Origin: Clostridiales bacterium
GTDB taxonomy: Bacteria > Bacillota > Clostridia > Christensenellales > CAG-314
Direction of reading: 5' to 3'
Assembly (NCBI GenBank): GCA_004558105.1
Contig: SFEB01000029.1
Location: forward strand, 1 to 13,395
Length of the DNA stretch: 13,395 nucleotides
Shown here: positions 1-6,679 of the stretch, piece by piece
Numbering within the stretch: the first letter of the stretch is position 1
Layout: each line of letters starts with the position of its first letter
Made by a program: the position numbers and the translations under genes
Notes under the pieces: generated by a model
The model's database searches: none
The model's input: the letters and a program-made list of their open reading frames with translations, nothing else
Told to the model about the DNA's origin: nothing

Positions 1-190
1 AAAAATTTATCCACGAGTCAAATTCTTGTTTGCTTCTGGCTTTTGAAAAGGTTATAACCTTTTCGGGTATCAAGTTACTAGTCGTAATTCGGGGTATTTC
101 TTCTTTCCCGTCATACGTTGCGTTTCTAACTAAAAACGAGTTAAAAACATCTTTTTCCGCCAATTTTGGCATTGTTAAAATAGTATTCAC
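1..190 (-). CDS. DUF4417-like protein, N-terminal part (runs off the window)
   Basis: An uninterrupted frame of 63 codons runs from GTG at 190 down to the window edge, so the C-terminal part is missing. The GTG is chosen because a perfect AGGAGGT (205-199 on this strand) sits 8 nt upstream; the next ATG at 172 would be 26 nt from it. The visible protein includes the segments LVRNATYDGKEEIPRI, LIPEKVITFSKARSK and a following FDSWINF. This matches my memory of the start of DUF4417 proteins (an 'IP' strand, then 'IPFSKA-SK...W'), which are found in phages, plasmids and integrated elements and have no settled function. It is the third minus-strand gene after the Xre and ImmA/IrrE genes, separated from them by 151 nt containing a plus-strand RNA gene. 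I see no clear promoter of its own, so it may depend on readthrough from 1245. The family call is from pattern memory only; the reading frame and start are well supported. Confidence 0.62.
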   Translation of the reverse strand, partial: MNTILTMPKLAEKDVFNSFLVRNATYDGKEEIPRITTSNLIPEKVITFSKARSKQEFDSWINF

Positions 191-214
191 TTCCGAATAC
201 CTCCTATATTTTAT

Positions 215-243
215 TTGACATAAAAGACAGGAAGTGTTATACT
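215..243 (+). promoter_or_regulatory. Strong sigma-A promoter driving the small RNA
   Basis: TTGACA at 215-220, a 17-nt spacer, then TATACT at 238-243 with an extended -10 TG at 235-236. Predicted start of transcription is about 250. No open reading frame with a ribosome binding site follows; the transcript meets a terminator hairpin within about 80 nt. The -35 box lies only about 10 nt upstream of the ribosome binding site of the divergent minus-strand gene, so the two directions of transcription are tightly interleaved. Confidence 0.75.
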
Positions 244-249
244 ATTTGT

Positions 250-329
250 GTAACGAGAAATGTATAACAACATTTCCTGAAAGGCACTTAATCGTTGTTG
301 GTAGCAACTTTTAGGTGCTTTTCTTTTAT
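250..329 (+). ncRNA. Candidate small structured RNA, about 80 nt, two hairpins
   Basis: The predicted transcript begins about 250 and ends in a U-rich tail at 320-329. Hairpin 1 is a perfect 7-bp stem, GAAATGT (257-263) with ACATTTC (270-276), loop ATAACA. Hairpin 2 has an 11-bp lower stem (281-291 with 311-321), a 2x2 internal loop and a 4-bp upper stem (294-297 with 305-308) closing the 7-nt loop UUGGUAG. Two lower-stem pairs are G-U wobbles (283/319 and 288/314). They pair only in the plus-strand RNA and become A-C mismatches in a minus-strand transcript, which also lacks a U-tract. This fixes the strand. The RNA is convergent with the ImmA/IrrE gene, ending 13 nt before that gene's stop codon, and its promoter abuts the DUF4417-like gene. 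I do not recognise the family; a 5' leader or a plain attenuator is less likely because no gene follows on the plus strand. Confidence 0.6.
281..329 (+). terminator. Intrinsic terminator of the small RNA
   Basis: A long stem (281-291/311-321 plus 294-297/305-308) is followed directly by TTTTCTTTTATT. On the opposite strand the stem carries two A-C mismatches and no U-run, so it should end only plus-strand transcription. Confidence 0.65.
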
Positions 330-341
330 TATCATTCAATT

Positions 342-866
342 TTAATATTTCAATCTTTTAAAAGCAGCGTCTGGTGAAACACCATAATTCACTATAAGTT
401 CAACTTCATCTAACCCTATAGTTTCTTCATAAGGCATCATTATTTCTCCAGCCATTGCTTTTACAATCCATTCCACACTCTTAAACGGTGGAATTTTTTT
501 ATTTTGGACACTTCTATTATAAATTGGCGTAAACCCTAATTTATAAACATATGGGTGTAAAATTTCGTGCATTATGTGCATTCTATACCCACCTGTATTC
601 CTTTCATATGCACCTTCAAAAACATAATCGGCAATTTGTATTATAAAACCACTGCCTTCAGTCATAATACAACGGGCAGGAACATTTTTAGGCAACTCTG
701 CTTCTTCCACTATCTCATAATCAACATCAGAAAAAACTTTATTAACCTTGTCTAGCAACATTATCGGATTAACCGGACCATACAACGAAAGTCCGAATAA
801 TTTTCTAAACATTTTAGCGTATAATCGAACTTTCGCTCTGCTTGTAGGGTGGGTTTCGTAATCCAA
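342..866 (-). CDS. ImmA/IrrE-family zinc metallopeptidase (peptidase M78-like)
   Basis: 174 aa. The zinc site HEILH is at residues 100-104 inside MHIMHEILHP, and the family's downstream helix is present as VEWIVKAMAGEIMMP (131-145), whose E132 or E141 could supply the third ligand. The site looks intact. Proteins of this family, such as ImmA of ICEBs1 and deinococcal IrrE, cleave a partner helix-turn-helix repressor in response to a signal and so relieve repression. The gene starts with TTG at 866, 2 nt after the stop of the Xre gene, with AGGAG about 10 nt upstream inside the Xre 3' end. That arrangement implies translational coupling and a partnership with the Xre protein. Codons are AT-rich (TTA, AAA, ATA) compared with coaE and polA, consistent with acquired DNA. 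The cleaved substrate and the signal cannot be read from the sequence; the neighbouring Xre protein is the natural candidate. Confidence 0.85.
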   Translation of the reverse strand: MDYETHPTSRAKVRLYAKMFRKLFGLSLYGPVNPIMLLDKVNKVFSDVDYEIVEEAELPKNVPARCIMTEGSGFIIQIADYVFEGAYERNTGGYRMHIMHEILHPYVYKLGFTPIYNRSVQNKKIPPFKSVEWIVKAMAGEIMMPYEETIGLDEVELIVNYGVSPDAAFKRLKY

Positions 867-868
867 TA

Positions 869-1225
869 TTAGTCTTCTCCTAAAAGTTCCAATATTTTTT
901 TTGCAGTTTCTTCATCAATTTCATCAAAAGAACGTTGGAACTGCAATGCAACTTGTCTTTTGAAGCTTGGGGCAGATACTAAATTTATTTTAGAAGTAGT
1001 CTTTGAATCTTCTATTGCTTGAATAAGTTCTGCTTTTTCTTGTGCGTTTAAGTTATAGTGTTCAACAAGTTTATCAACCCAATCTTCAGGAACATTCTTC
1101 TTCCCCGTCTCAACAGCTGATACAAATGCAACCTTAACACCAAGAAGTTTTGCTGTGTCTCCCATGTTTTCGTGATTCTTGACACGGAGAACCCTCAAAA
1201 ATTCAGCAAATTTCGTGTATGCCAT
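869..1225 (-). CDS. Xre-family helix-turn-helix regulator
   Basis: 118 aa. Residues about 5-60 form an Xre-type DNA-binding domain: FAEFLRVLRVKN, then the helix-turn-helix MGDTAKLLGVKVAFVSAVETGKK (21-43), in which the AFVSAVETGKK segment is typical of the recognition helix. The remainder (about 65-118) is helical with a charged end (DEIDEETAKKILELLGED). This type of protein regularly precedes ImmA/IrrE metallopeptidases. Start: ATG at 1225 with AGGAGGT at 1239-1233, 7 nt upstream, and a consensus promoter just beyond. It probably represses its own promoter, since a dyad overlaps the -10 box. Its targets could also include the small-RNA promoter at 215-243; that is speculation based on a second dyad there. 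Confidence 0.88.
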   Translation of the reverse strand: MAYTKFAEFLRVLRVKNHENMGDTAKLLGVKVAFVSAVETGKKNVPEDWVDKLVEHYNLNAQEKAELIQAIEDSKTTSKINLVSAPSFKRQVALQFQRSFDEIDEETAKKILELLGED

Positions 1226-1239
1226 AACTTACACCTCCT

Positions 1240-1280
1240 ATTGTTGAGATAATTATACACAATAAAAAATACATTGTCAA
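1240..1280 (-). promoter_or_regulatory. Xre-operon promoter with overlapping dyad
   Basis: On the minus strand: TTGACA at 1280-1275, a 17-nt spacer, TATAAT at 1257-1252, an exact consensus. The -10 lies between the arms TATTGT and ACAATA and over the palindrome ATAATTAT, a plausible autoregulatory operator. The leader is short, with transcription starting about 1245 and the ribosome binding site at 1239. Confidence 0.8.
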
Positions 1281-1342
1281 CTATTTTAACCACTTTTAGG
1301 TTAAATTATTTAATCTTATTTTTGTTTTCTATTATTTAAAAA

Positions 1343-1394
1343 TGCCACAAAATTGGGTAAAATCGAAGCAGGTAAAGAAAATTGCCACAAATTG
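1343..1394. repeat. Imperfect direct repeat at the accessory/core junction
   Basis: TGCCACAAAATTG (1343-1355) and TGCCACAAATTG (1383-1394) differ by one A and are 40 bp apart. They lie between the AT-rich Xre cluster and the coaE terminator. They could be remnants of an attachment site or simply chance in AT-rich DNA. The rest of 1281-1430 holds no convincing gene. Confidence 0.3.
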
Positions 1395-1411
1395 CAATTT
1401 TAAGATATACC

Positions 1412-1428
1412 AAACGGGAAACCCGTTT
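1412..1428. repeat. Short perfect hairpin downstream of the coaE terminator
   Basis: AAACGGG (1412-1418) and CCCGTTT (1422-1428) form a 7-bp stem with a 3-nt loop, next to the U-tract of the coaE terminator. It may be a second, weaker stop for transcripts in either direction. Its function is not clear. Confidence 0.35.
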
Positions 1429-1430
1429 AT

Positions 1431-1475
1431 TTAAAAATAAAAATGGCGTAGTGATAAATCCCTATCACTACGCCA
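1431..1475 (-). terminator. Terminator of the polA-coaE operon
   Basis: A perfect 13-bp stem, TGGCGTAGTGATA (1444-1456) with its complement at 1463-1475, loop of 6 nt. On the minus strand it is followed by TTTTTATTTTT (1443-1433). Minus-strand direction fits the end of coaE at 1514. Confidence 0.88.
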
Positions 1476-1513
1476 CATACGAGCAAAGTTTTTTTAAAAT
1501 TCAGCGATACCAT

Positions 1514-2086
1514 TTACTCCGCATGCAGAGCGGACAAATATTTTTCCGTTTTTTCGTACAGTTCGGACAGCGTTCCGTCGTTGACGATAACGACTGCGGA
1601 AGGAATATTTTTATAGCTGTTCTGGCGGTCTAAAATGTCCTTAACCTGTTCGGACGATCTTTTATCCCTGCGCGAAACGCGCGACAATATCCGTTTTTCG
1701 TTCGCGGTCACCACCCATACTGCGTCGAAAAGCGGTTTGAAACTTTCTTCCAACAGCGGAATTTCTACAAAAATCAAGCCGTCGCGTTCCGAAACTATTT
1801 GTTCGAGCCTGCGTTTTATATACGGATGAAACAAAGCGTTTAAAACCTCCGTTTTTTTCGGACTGCCGAATACCTCAGCCGCGAGGGCGCGACGATCGAG
1901 CACGCCGTCTTTGACAAACCCGTCTCCGAACCTTCGTGTAATCTCCGTCAAAACGTCGGGAACGTCTGCTACTTCTCTTGAAATCTTGTCGCAATCCGCC
2001 ACAAACTCGCCTTTTGACCTTAAAAAGTCCGCTACCGTTGATTTTCCGCTGCCGATAACGCCCGTAATGGCAATAACCTTTTTCAT
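1514..2086 (-). CDS. coaE: Dephospho-CoA kinase
   Basis: 190 aa, the usual length. It phosphorylates the 3'-hydroxyl of dephospho-CoA with ATP, the last step of coenzyme A synthesis in the cytosol. Visible motifs: P-loop GVIGSGKS (9-16), DCDKISREV (31-39; the family usually has DAD, here Cys replaces Ala), the LFHPYIKRRL segment, FVEIPLLEE matching the VPLLFE motif, and a C-terminal VIVNDG. The ATG at 2086 shares its first base with the polA stop (TAATG), so it is translated by coupling to polA; there is no need for a separate promoter. In several Bacillota mutM lies between polA and coaE; here it is absent and the two genes touch. A 13-bp terminator hairpin follows about 40 nt after the stop. 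Confidence 0.95.
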   Translation of the reverse strand: MKKVIAITGVIGSGKSTVADFLRSKGEFVADCDKISREVADVPDVLTEITRRFGDGFVKDGVLDRRALAAEVFGSPKKTEVLNALFHPYIKRRLEQIVSERDGLIFVEIPLLEESFKPLFDAVWVVTANEKRILSRVSRRDKRSSEQVKDILDRQNSYKNIPSAVVIVNDGTLSELYEKTEKYLSALHAE

Positions 2087-4611
2087 TACTTTGCCTCGTC
2101 GAGATTTTTTCCGCTTGAAACGCTGACCTTGAACGGAACGGACAGCACCATTGCGCCTTCCATTTCTTCTTTAAGAATCGTTTCAACTTTTTCCCGTTCT
2201 TCAAAAGTTGCGTCCACTATTATTTCGTCATGGATTTGCAGTATCATTTTACTTTCCAGCCCTTCTCTTTTCATTCGGTCGGCGACGCGGAGCATGGCTA
2301 TCTTCATAAGGTCTGCCGCGCTCCCCTGCATTGGCATGTTCTTTACCGCCCTCTCGCCGAAGGAACGAAGCGTGTAATTGTCGCTTTTAAGTTCCGGAAA
2401 ATATCTGCGCCTGCCGAGATAAGTGGTTGCATAACCGTCTTGCTTTGCCTGAGCAACGAGGTTGTCGAGATAAATCTTTATTTTCGGATAGCGTTCAAAG
2501 TAAGTCGCAATGTATTGACGGGCTTTTGCCGGCGTCTGGGAAATATTTTTCGCCAGACCGTATTCGCTGATGCCGTATATGATACCGAAGTTGACGGCTT
2601 TTGCCGTGCGGCGCAAAGAAGGAACGACCATCTCTTTGGGAACACCGAAAATTTCGCTCGCCACGTTGGCGTGAATGTCTTCGTCGTTTTTAAAGGCTTG
2701 CTGAAGTTTTTCGTCGCCGCTTAAAAAGGCAAGCCATCTGAGTTCTATCTGACTGTAATCGGCGGATATAAGCAGGTCGCGGCTCGGAACGAAAGCACGG
2801 CGGATTTCTCGTCCCTGATCGCGCGCCGGAATATTCTGAAGATTGGGGTCGCTGCTGCTGAGCCGTCCCGTAGTAGTCAGAGTCTGGTTGTAATGGGTGT
2901 GCACTTTACCGTTTTTTACGAGAGGAAACATTGCCTCGACGTAAGTACCGTTCAGTTTGGTAAGCATACGGATTTTCAATACGACGTCAATTATCGGGTG
3001 CTTGTCGACGATGGCTTCCAACGCCTCGTTGTCGGTAGAATAACCGAGTTTCGTCTTTTTGCCGTGAGGAAGTCCGAGTTTTTCGAAAAGAATAAAACTG
3101 AGTTGCTTGGGCGACAGAACGTTAAACTTTTCGCCTGCCAGCTCATGGGCTGTTTCGGTAAGTTTTGCTATTTCCTGCGTATAAGCGACGTTAAGTTCTT
3201 TCAAAACGTTCACGTCCACCGCCGCACCCTCCTGTTCCATTTCGAAAAGCAGTTCAGACAACGGCAACTCTATATCGGTGTACAAACCGTACGTCCCCTG
3301 TTTTTTCAACTTTTCGACGTATTCGTCTCGGGCGGCAAACAGACATGCCGCTTTACTTTCGTCGTCGTGCGCGGCGAGAAAAGCGTCGAAGTTTTTAAAA
3401 GAATGGTACTCGGTCAGGTACTGCAAAATATCCACGTCGTCGGCAATATAAGCTATACCGAATCCCCATTCCGCAAGGGTACGTTTCAACCCTTTGCCGT
3501 CGTAAACTATCTTCCCGACGTCTCCGTTAAGCAAGGGAGTAAAAAGTATCAATGCGCCCGACAGAGTCATTCCGTCGAGAAAATTATCGCTCAGCACCAC
3601 TTTGTACTCGGTATCCGCGTCGTATGCAAAGTAGATCGTATCCGACAGAACGAACGCCATTTCACGTGGGGACGGGTGCGAATCAAATACGGAAACAAGG
3701 TCTTTTTCGGTGGTAATTTCCACGACGGAAACGGTTTTTGACGACCCGGTTTTTCCGTCGCCGTCGGTAAATTCGATACGATTGATTATCGAGCGGAAAT
3801 CGTGTCGCGCAAGTTCTGCCTTGACGGCAGAGTCAAACACCGGCAATCCGCATTCGTTCAGGCTGCATTCCACGTCCGCGTCGCGGATAATAGTGGCAAG
3901 TTGACGGCTGAGAAACGCCATTTCTCTTCCTTCCTGCAATTTTTTGAGAGTCGCGCCCTTTACATTGTCCAGTTTTTTATACAGATTGTCTATATCGCCG
4001 TATTCCTGCAACAGACCTACCGCACTTTTTTGCCCTATGCCCGCTACTCCCGGTATATTGTCGGAGGCGTCGCCGCACAACGCTTTGTAATCGACTATCT
4101 GAGCGGGCGAAACACCCGTTTCCGCCTTTGTCGTCTCCTCGTCCATACGGGCAACCTCGCTCACTCCGCGTTTGGTAAGAACAACCGTAGTATTGTCGTC
4201 GATAAGTTGCAATAAATCCTTGTCACCCGTGAAAATAACCGAAGAAACACCGAAACGCGCCGAAAGCGTACCGATAATATCGTCCGCCTCGACGCCTTCT
4301 TTTTCCACGTATTTAACGTGCATTAAAGACAAAATATTTTTTAAAATCGGCATCTGCGCGGCAAGGTCGTCGGGCATACCTTTACGCGTGGCTTTGTACC
4401 CTTCGTAAAGTTGTTTACGGAAATTCTTTCCTCTTTTATCAAAAGCCACGACCACCCCTGTGGGTTTTTCTTCTTCAAGCGTCTTTAAAAAGATATTCAA
4501 AAACCCAAGAACGGCGTTAACGTTTACCCCGTCCCTATCGTTAAGGGGCGGTATGGCGTAATAAGCGCGGTTAAGTATGCTGTTTCCGTCAAAAAATACG
4601 ATTTTTTCCAT
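2086..4611 (-). CDS. polA: DNA polymerase I
   Basis: 841 aa, shorter than the 928-aa E. coli enzyme. It removes RNA primers and fills gaps in lagging-strand synthesis and repair. Residues 1-285 form the 5'-3' exonuclease with VFFDGN (5-10), EGVEADDIIG (105-114), FTGDKDLLQL and CGDASDNIPGV (179-189). Residues about 295-440 correspond to the 3'-5' exonuclease fold but lack the DxE pair of motif Exo I (the region reads MAFVLSDTIYFAYD), so proofreading is probably lost, as in Bacillus and Thermus enzymes. Residues about 445-841 are the polymerase: TTGRLSSSDPNLQNIPAR, motif A DYSQIELR (618-625), motif B R667, K671, F675, Y679, and motif C HDE (794-796). Start: ATG at 4611 with AAAGGA upstream and a promoter at 4632-4660. 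Its stop overlaps the coaE start. Confidence 0.97.
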   Translation of the reverse strand: MEKIVFFDGNSILNRAYYAIPPLNDRDGVNVNAVLGFLNIFLKTLEEEKPTGVVVAFDKRGKNFRKQLYEGYKATRKGMPDDLAAQMPILKNILSLMHVKYVEKEGVEADDIIGTLSARFGVSSVIFTGDKDLLQLIDDNTTVVLTKRGVSEVARMDEETTKAETGVSPAQIVDYKALCGDASDNIPGVAGIGQKSAVGLLQEYGDIDNLYKKLDNVKGATLKKLQEGREMAFLSRQLATIIRDADVECSLNECGLPVFDSAVKAELARHDFRSIINRIEFTDGDGKTGSSKTVSVVEITTEKDLVSVFDSHPSPREMAFVLSDTIYFAYDADTEYKVVLSDNFLDGMTLSGALILFTPLLNGDVGKIVYDGKGLKRTLAEWGFGIAYIADDVDILQYLTEYHSFKNFDAFLAAHDDESKAACLFAARDEYVEKLKKQGTYGLYTDIELPLSELLFEMEQEGAAVDVNVLKELNVAYTQEIAKLTETAHELAGEKFNVLSPKQLSFILFEKLGLPHGKKTKLGYSTDNEALEAIVDKHPIIDVVLKIRMLTKLNGTYVEAMFPLVKNGKVHTHYNQTLTTTGRLSSSDPNLQNIPARDQGREIRRAFVPSRDLLISADYSQIELRWLAFLSGDEKLQQAFKNDEDIHANVASEIFGVPKEMVVPSLRRTAKAVNFGIIYGISEYGLAKNISQTPAKARQYIATYFERYPKIKIYLDNLVAQAKQDGYATTYLGRRRYFPELKSDNYTLRSFGERAVKNMPMQGSAADLMKIAMLRVADRMKREGLESKMILQIHDEIIVDATFEEREKVETILKEEMEGAMVLSVPFKVSVSSGKNLDEAK

Positions 4612-4631
4612 AACTTTTTCCTTTTGCTTTT

Positions 4632-4660
4632 ATTTTACCACTTTTTTTCAGTTTTGACAA
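4632..4660 (-). promoter_or_regulatory. polA-coaE promoter
   Basis: On the minus strand: TTGTCA at 4660-4655, a 17-nt spacer, TAAAAT at 4637-4632. It sits 20-50 nt upstream of the polA ATG and beyond the typA terminator. Confidence 0.7.
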
Positions 4661-4700
4661 GCGTAAAAGAAAAATGCGTAATTTACCGACCGAAAGCGTC

Positions 4701-4729
4701 AAAAAAAGAGCCGTTTAAGGCTCTTTTTT
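4701..4729 (-). terminator. typA terminator
   Basis: AGAGCC (4707-4712) pairs with GGCTCT (4719-4724), loop of 6 nt, flanked by an A-run and a T-run. It would work in either direction; on the minus strand it ends typA (stop at 4759) with TTTTTTT at 4707-4701 and insulates polA. Confidence 0.85.
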
Positions 4730-4758
4730 CATTTTTATTTTTTCTCAGTCCCAAATAA

Positions 4759-6594
4759 TCAATCCTTTTTATCCAACATTCTGGCACGGTATTTCAGGCG
4801 TTGTTCCGTGTCCAGAATACGTTTACGCAAACGGACGTTTTTAGGCGTAACTTCCATGAGTTCGTCGTCGTTTAAAAATTCCATCGCTTCTTCCAGCGAA
4901 AAACGCTTGGGATTTTCAAGCCGCATCGCCTCGTCACTGCCTGCCGCACGCATATTGGTCTGATGCTTTTTCTTGCAGACGTTGACGGAAATATCCTCTG
5001 CCTTGGGACTCATTCCGACGATCATTCCTTCGTACACGGGAGTGCCTGCGCTGATAAAGAGCGTGCCTCTGCCCTGTGCGTTGTACAAACCGTAAGTAAC
5101 CGCTTCACCCGATTCGAAAGCGATAAGACTGCCCGTATTGCGGCGTTCGATCTCGCCTTTATACGGCTGGTAACCCATGAAAATCGTGTTGAAAACGCCT
5201 TCACCGCGAGTGTCGGTCAGAAATTCGCTCTTGTAACCGAACAAACCTCTCTCCGGAACGGCAAACTCAAGCCTGATTCTCGAACCGATATTCTCCATCT
5301 GAATAAATTCGCCTTTACGGGGACCTAAACCGTTGAAAACCACGCCCGTTTTATCCTCCGGAACGTCGCAAACCAATCTCTCGACAGGCTCCATTTTGAC
5401 CCCGTCTACCGTTTTAAACATTACTTTTGGCGGTCCGACCAAAAATTCGTACCCCTCTCTGCGCATCGTTTCGATAAGGATTGACAAGTGCATTTCACCT
5501 CTGCCGCAAACACGGAAAGAATCGGTACTGTCCGTAGGATAGACTTTAAGCGAAACGTCCTTTAACATCTCTTTAAACAGTCTGTCATGAATGTGCCTAG
5601 AAGTAACGAACTCACCCTCTTTGCCTGCAAAAGGGCCGTCGTTGACCGAAAAGAGCATTTCTACCGTCGGTTCCGAAATTTTTACGAACGGCACGGCGGA
5701 AATATTGTCAACGTCGCAAACCGTGTCGCCGATAGTAATATCTTCAAGTCCGCTGATACACACGATGTCTCCTGCGCTCGCACTTTCTACGTCACGACGA
5801 CCCAGACCTTCTATCTGAGAAATCGTCTTGATTTTTCCCGGACGGACGCGGGTGGTGTCAAAGTAATTGCAGATGCTGACGGGTTCGTTCACGTTAATAG
5901 TACCGCGCTCTACCCTGCCGATACCTATGCGCCCTACGTAATCGTTGTAATCGATTGTAGAAACCAACATCTGCAACGGCCCTTCGTCGTCAACTTCCTG
6001 AGGCGGAAAATGTTCTATAATCGCGTCGAACAACGGTTTGAGATCAGTGCCCGGAGTATGATAATCCAGACTTGCGGTGCCGTTACGTCCGCTGCAATAA
6101 ATAATGGGACTGTCAAACTGCTCTTCCGAAGCGTTGAGTTCTAACAAAAGGTTTAAAATCTCGTTTTCAACTTCGTTGAGACGTGCGTCGGGACGGTCAA
6201 CCTTGTTGACGACCAGAATGAGTTTGTGTCCCAACTCCAACGCTTTTTGCATTACGAAACGGGTCTGAGGCATGGGACCTTCGGCAGCGTCCACCAATAT
6301 GAGAACGCCGTTAACCATCTTTAAAATGCGCTCGACTTCTCCGCCGAAGTCGGCGTGTCCCGGCGTGTCAACTATGTTAATCTTTATTCCCTTATAGTAC
6401 GCGCTGGTGTTTTTGGCAAGAATAGTGATTCCGCGCTCGCGCTCGAGTGCGTTACTGTCCATTACCCTGTCTGCTACCTGTTGATTTTCTCTGAAAATTC
6501 CGCCCTGCTTTAACATTTCGTTGACCAGAGTCGTCTTACCATGGTCGACGTGGGCGATAATTGCAACGTTACGTAAATCCGTTCTTAATTTCAT
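4759..6594 (-). CDS. typA: Ribosome-associated translational GTPase TypA/BipA
   Basis: 611 aa, full length. An EF-G/LepA-like GTPase that binds 70S ribosomes, assists large-subunit assembly and is needed under cold and other stress. G1 AHVDHGKT (14-21), switch I RERGITI (52-58), G3 DTPGH (76-80), G4 NKVD (130-133), and a G5-like CSGRNG near 168. Domain II-like beta barrel follows (GRIGIGRVERG), then the EF-G III/V-like domains (GRGEMHLSILIE; RRGPRKGEF-type loop at LGPRKGEF) and the TypA-specific C-terminal part containing GMIVGMSPKAEDISVNVCKK. The ATG at 6594 has only a weak AGGTAG ahead of it. The gene stands alone with its own promoter (6637-6665) and terminator. Confidence 0.96.
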   Translation of the reverse strand: MKLRTDLRNVAIIAHVDHGKTTLVNEMLKQGGIFRENQQVADRVMDSNALERERGITILAKNTSAYYKGIKINIVDTPGHADFGGEVERILKMVNGVLILVDAAEGPMPQTRFVMQKALELGHKLILVVNKVDRPDARLNEVENEILNLLLELNASEEQFDSPIIYCSGRNGTASLDYHTPGTDLKPLFDAIIEHFPPQEVDDEGPLQMLVSTIDYNDYVGRIGIGRVERGTINVNEPVSICNYFDTTRVRPGKIKTISQIEGLGRRDVESASAGDIVCISGLEDITIGDTVCDVDNISAVPFVKISEPTVEMLFSVNDGPFAGKEGEFVTSRHIHDRLFKEMLKDVSLKVYPTDSTDSFRVCGRGEMHLSILIETMRREGYEFLVGPPKVMFKTVDGVKMEPVERLVCDVPEDKTGVVFNGLGPRKGEFIQMENIGSRIRLEFAVPERGLFGYKSEFLTDTRGEGVFNTIFMGYQPYKGEIERRNTGSLIAFESGEAVTYGLYNAQGRGTLFISAGTPVYEGMIVGMSPKAEDISVNVCKKKHQTNMRAAGSDEAMRLENPKRFSLEEAMEFLNDDELMEVTPKNVRLRKRILDTEQRLKYRARMLDKKD

Positions 6595-6636
6595 ACTACC
6601 TGTTTACCTTTAAAATCCGAAAAAAAATTACACTTA

Positions 6637-6665
6637 ACAATATTGCAAAATTGAAAATTTGTCAA
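6637..6665 (-). promoter_or_regulatory. typA promoter
   Basis: On the minus strand: TTGACA at 6665-6660, a 17-nt spacer, TATTGT at 6642-6637. The leader to ATG 6594 is about 35 nt. Confidence 0.72.
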
Positions 6666-6679
6666 CTTTATTGAGGCTG

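Noticed and set aside
30..218. A 62-codon open frame on the plus strand at the left edge
   Set aside because: It overlaps the better supported minus-strand DUF4417-like gene, has no ribosome binding site, and ends in the small-RNA promoter.
281..321. The 281-321 hairpin as a minus-strand terminator for the Xre-ImmA operon
   Set aside because: On that strand two stem pairs become A-C mismatches and no U-run follows, so it should not end minus-strand transcripts efficiently.
1345..1434. A 30-codon frame in the gap between the Xre gene and coaE
   Set aside because: Very short, no ribosome binding site, and it runs across hairpins and repeats.
2893..3741. A 282-codon open frame on the plus strand within polA
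   Set aside because: Antisense to polA, rich in Phe/Val/Gln in the way shadow frames are, with no start signals.
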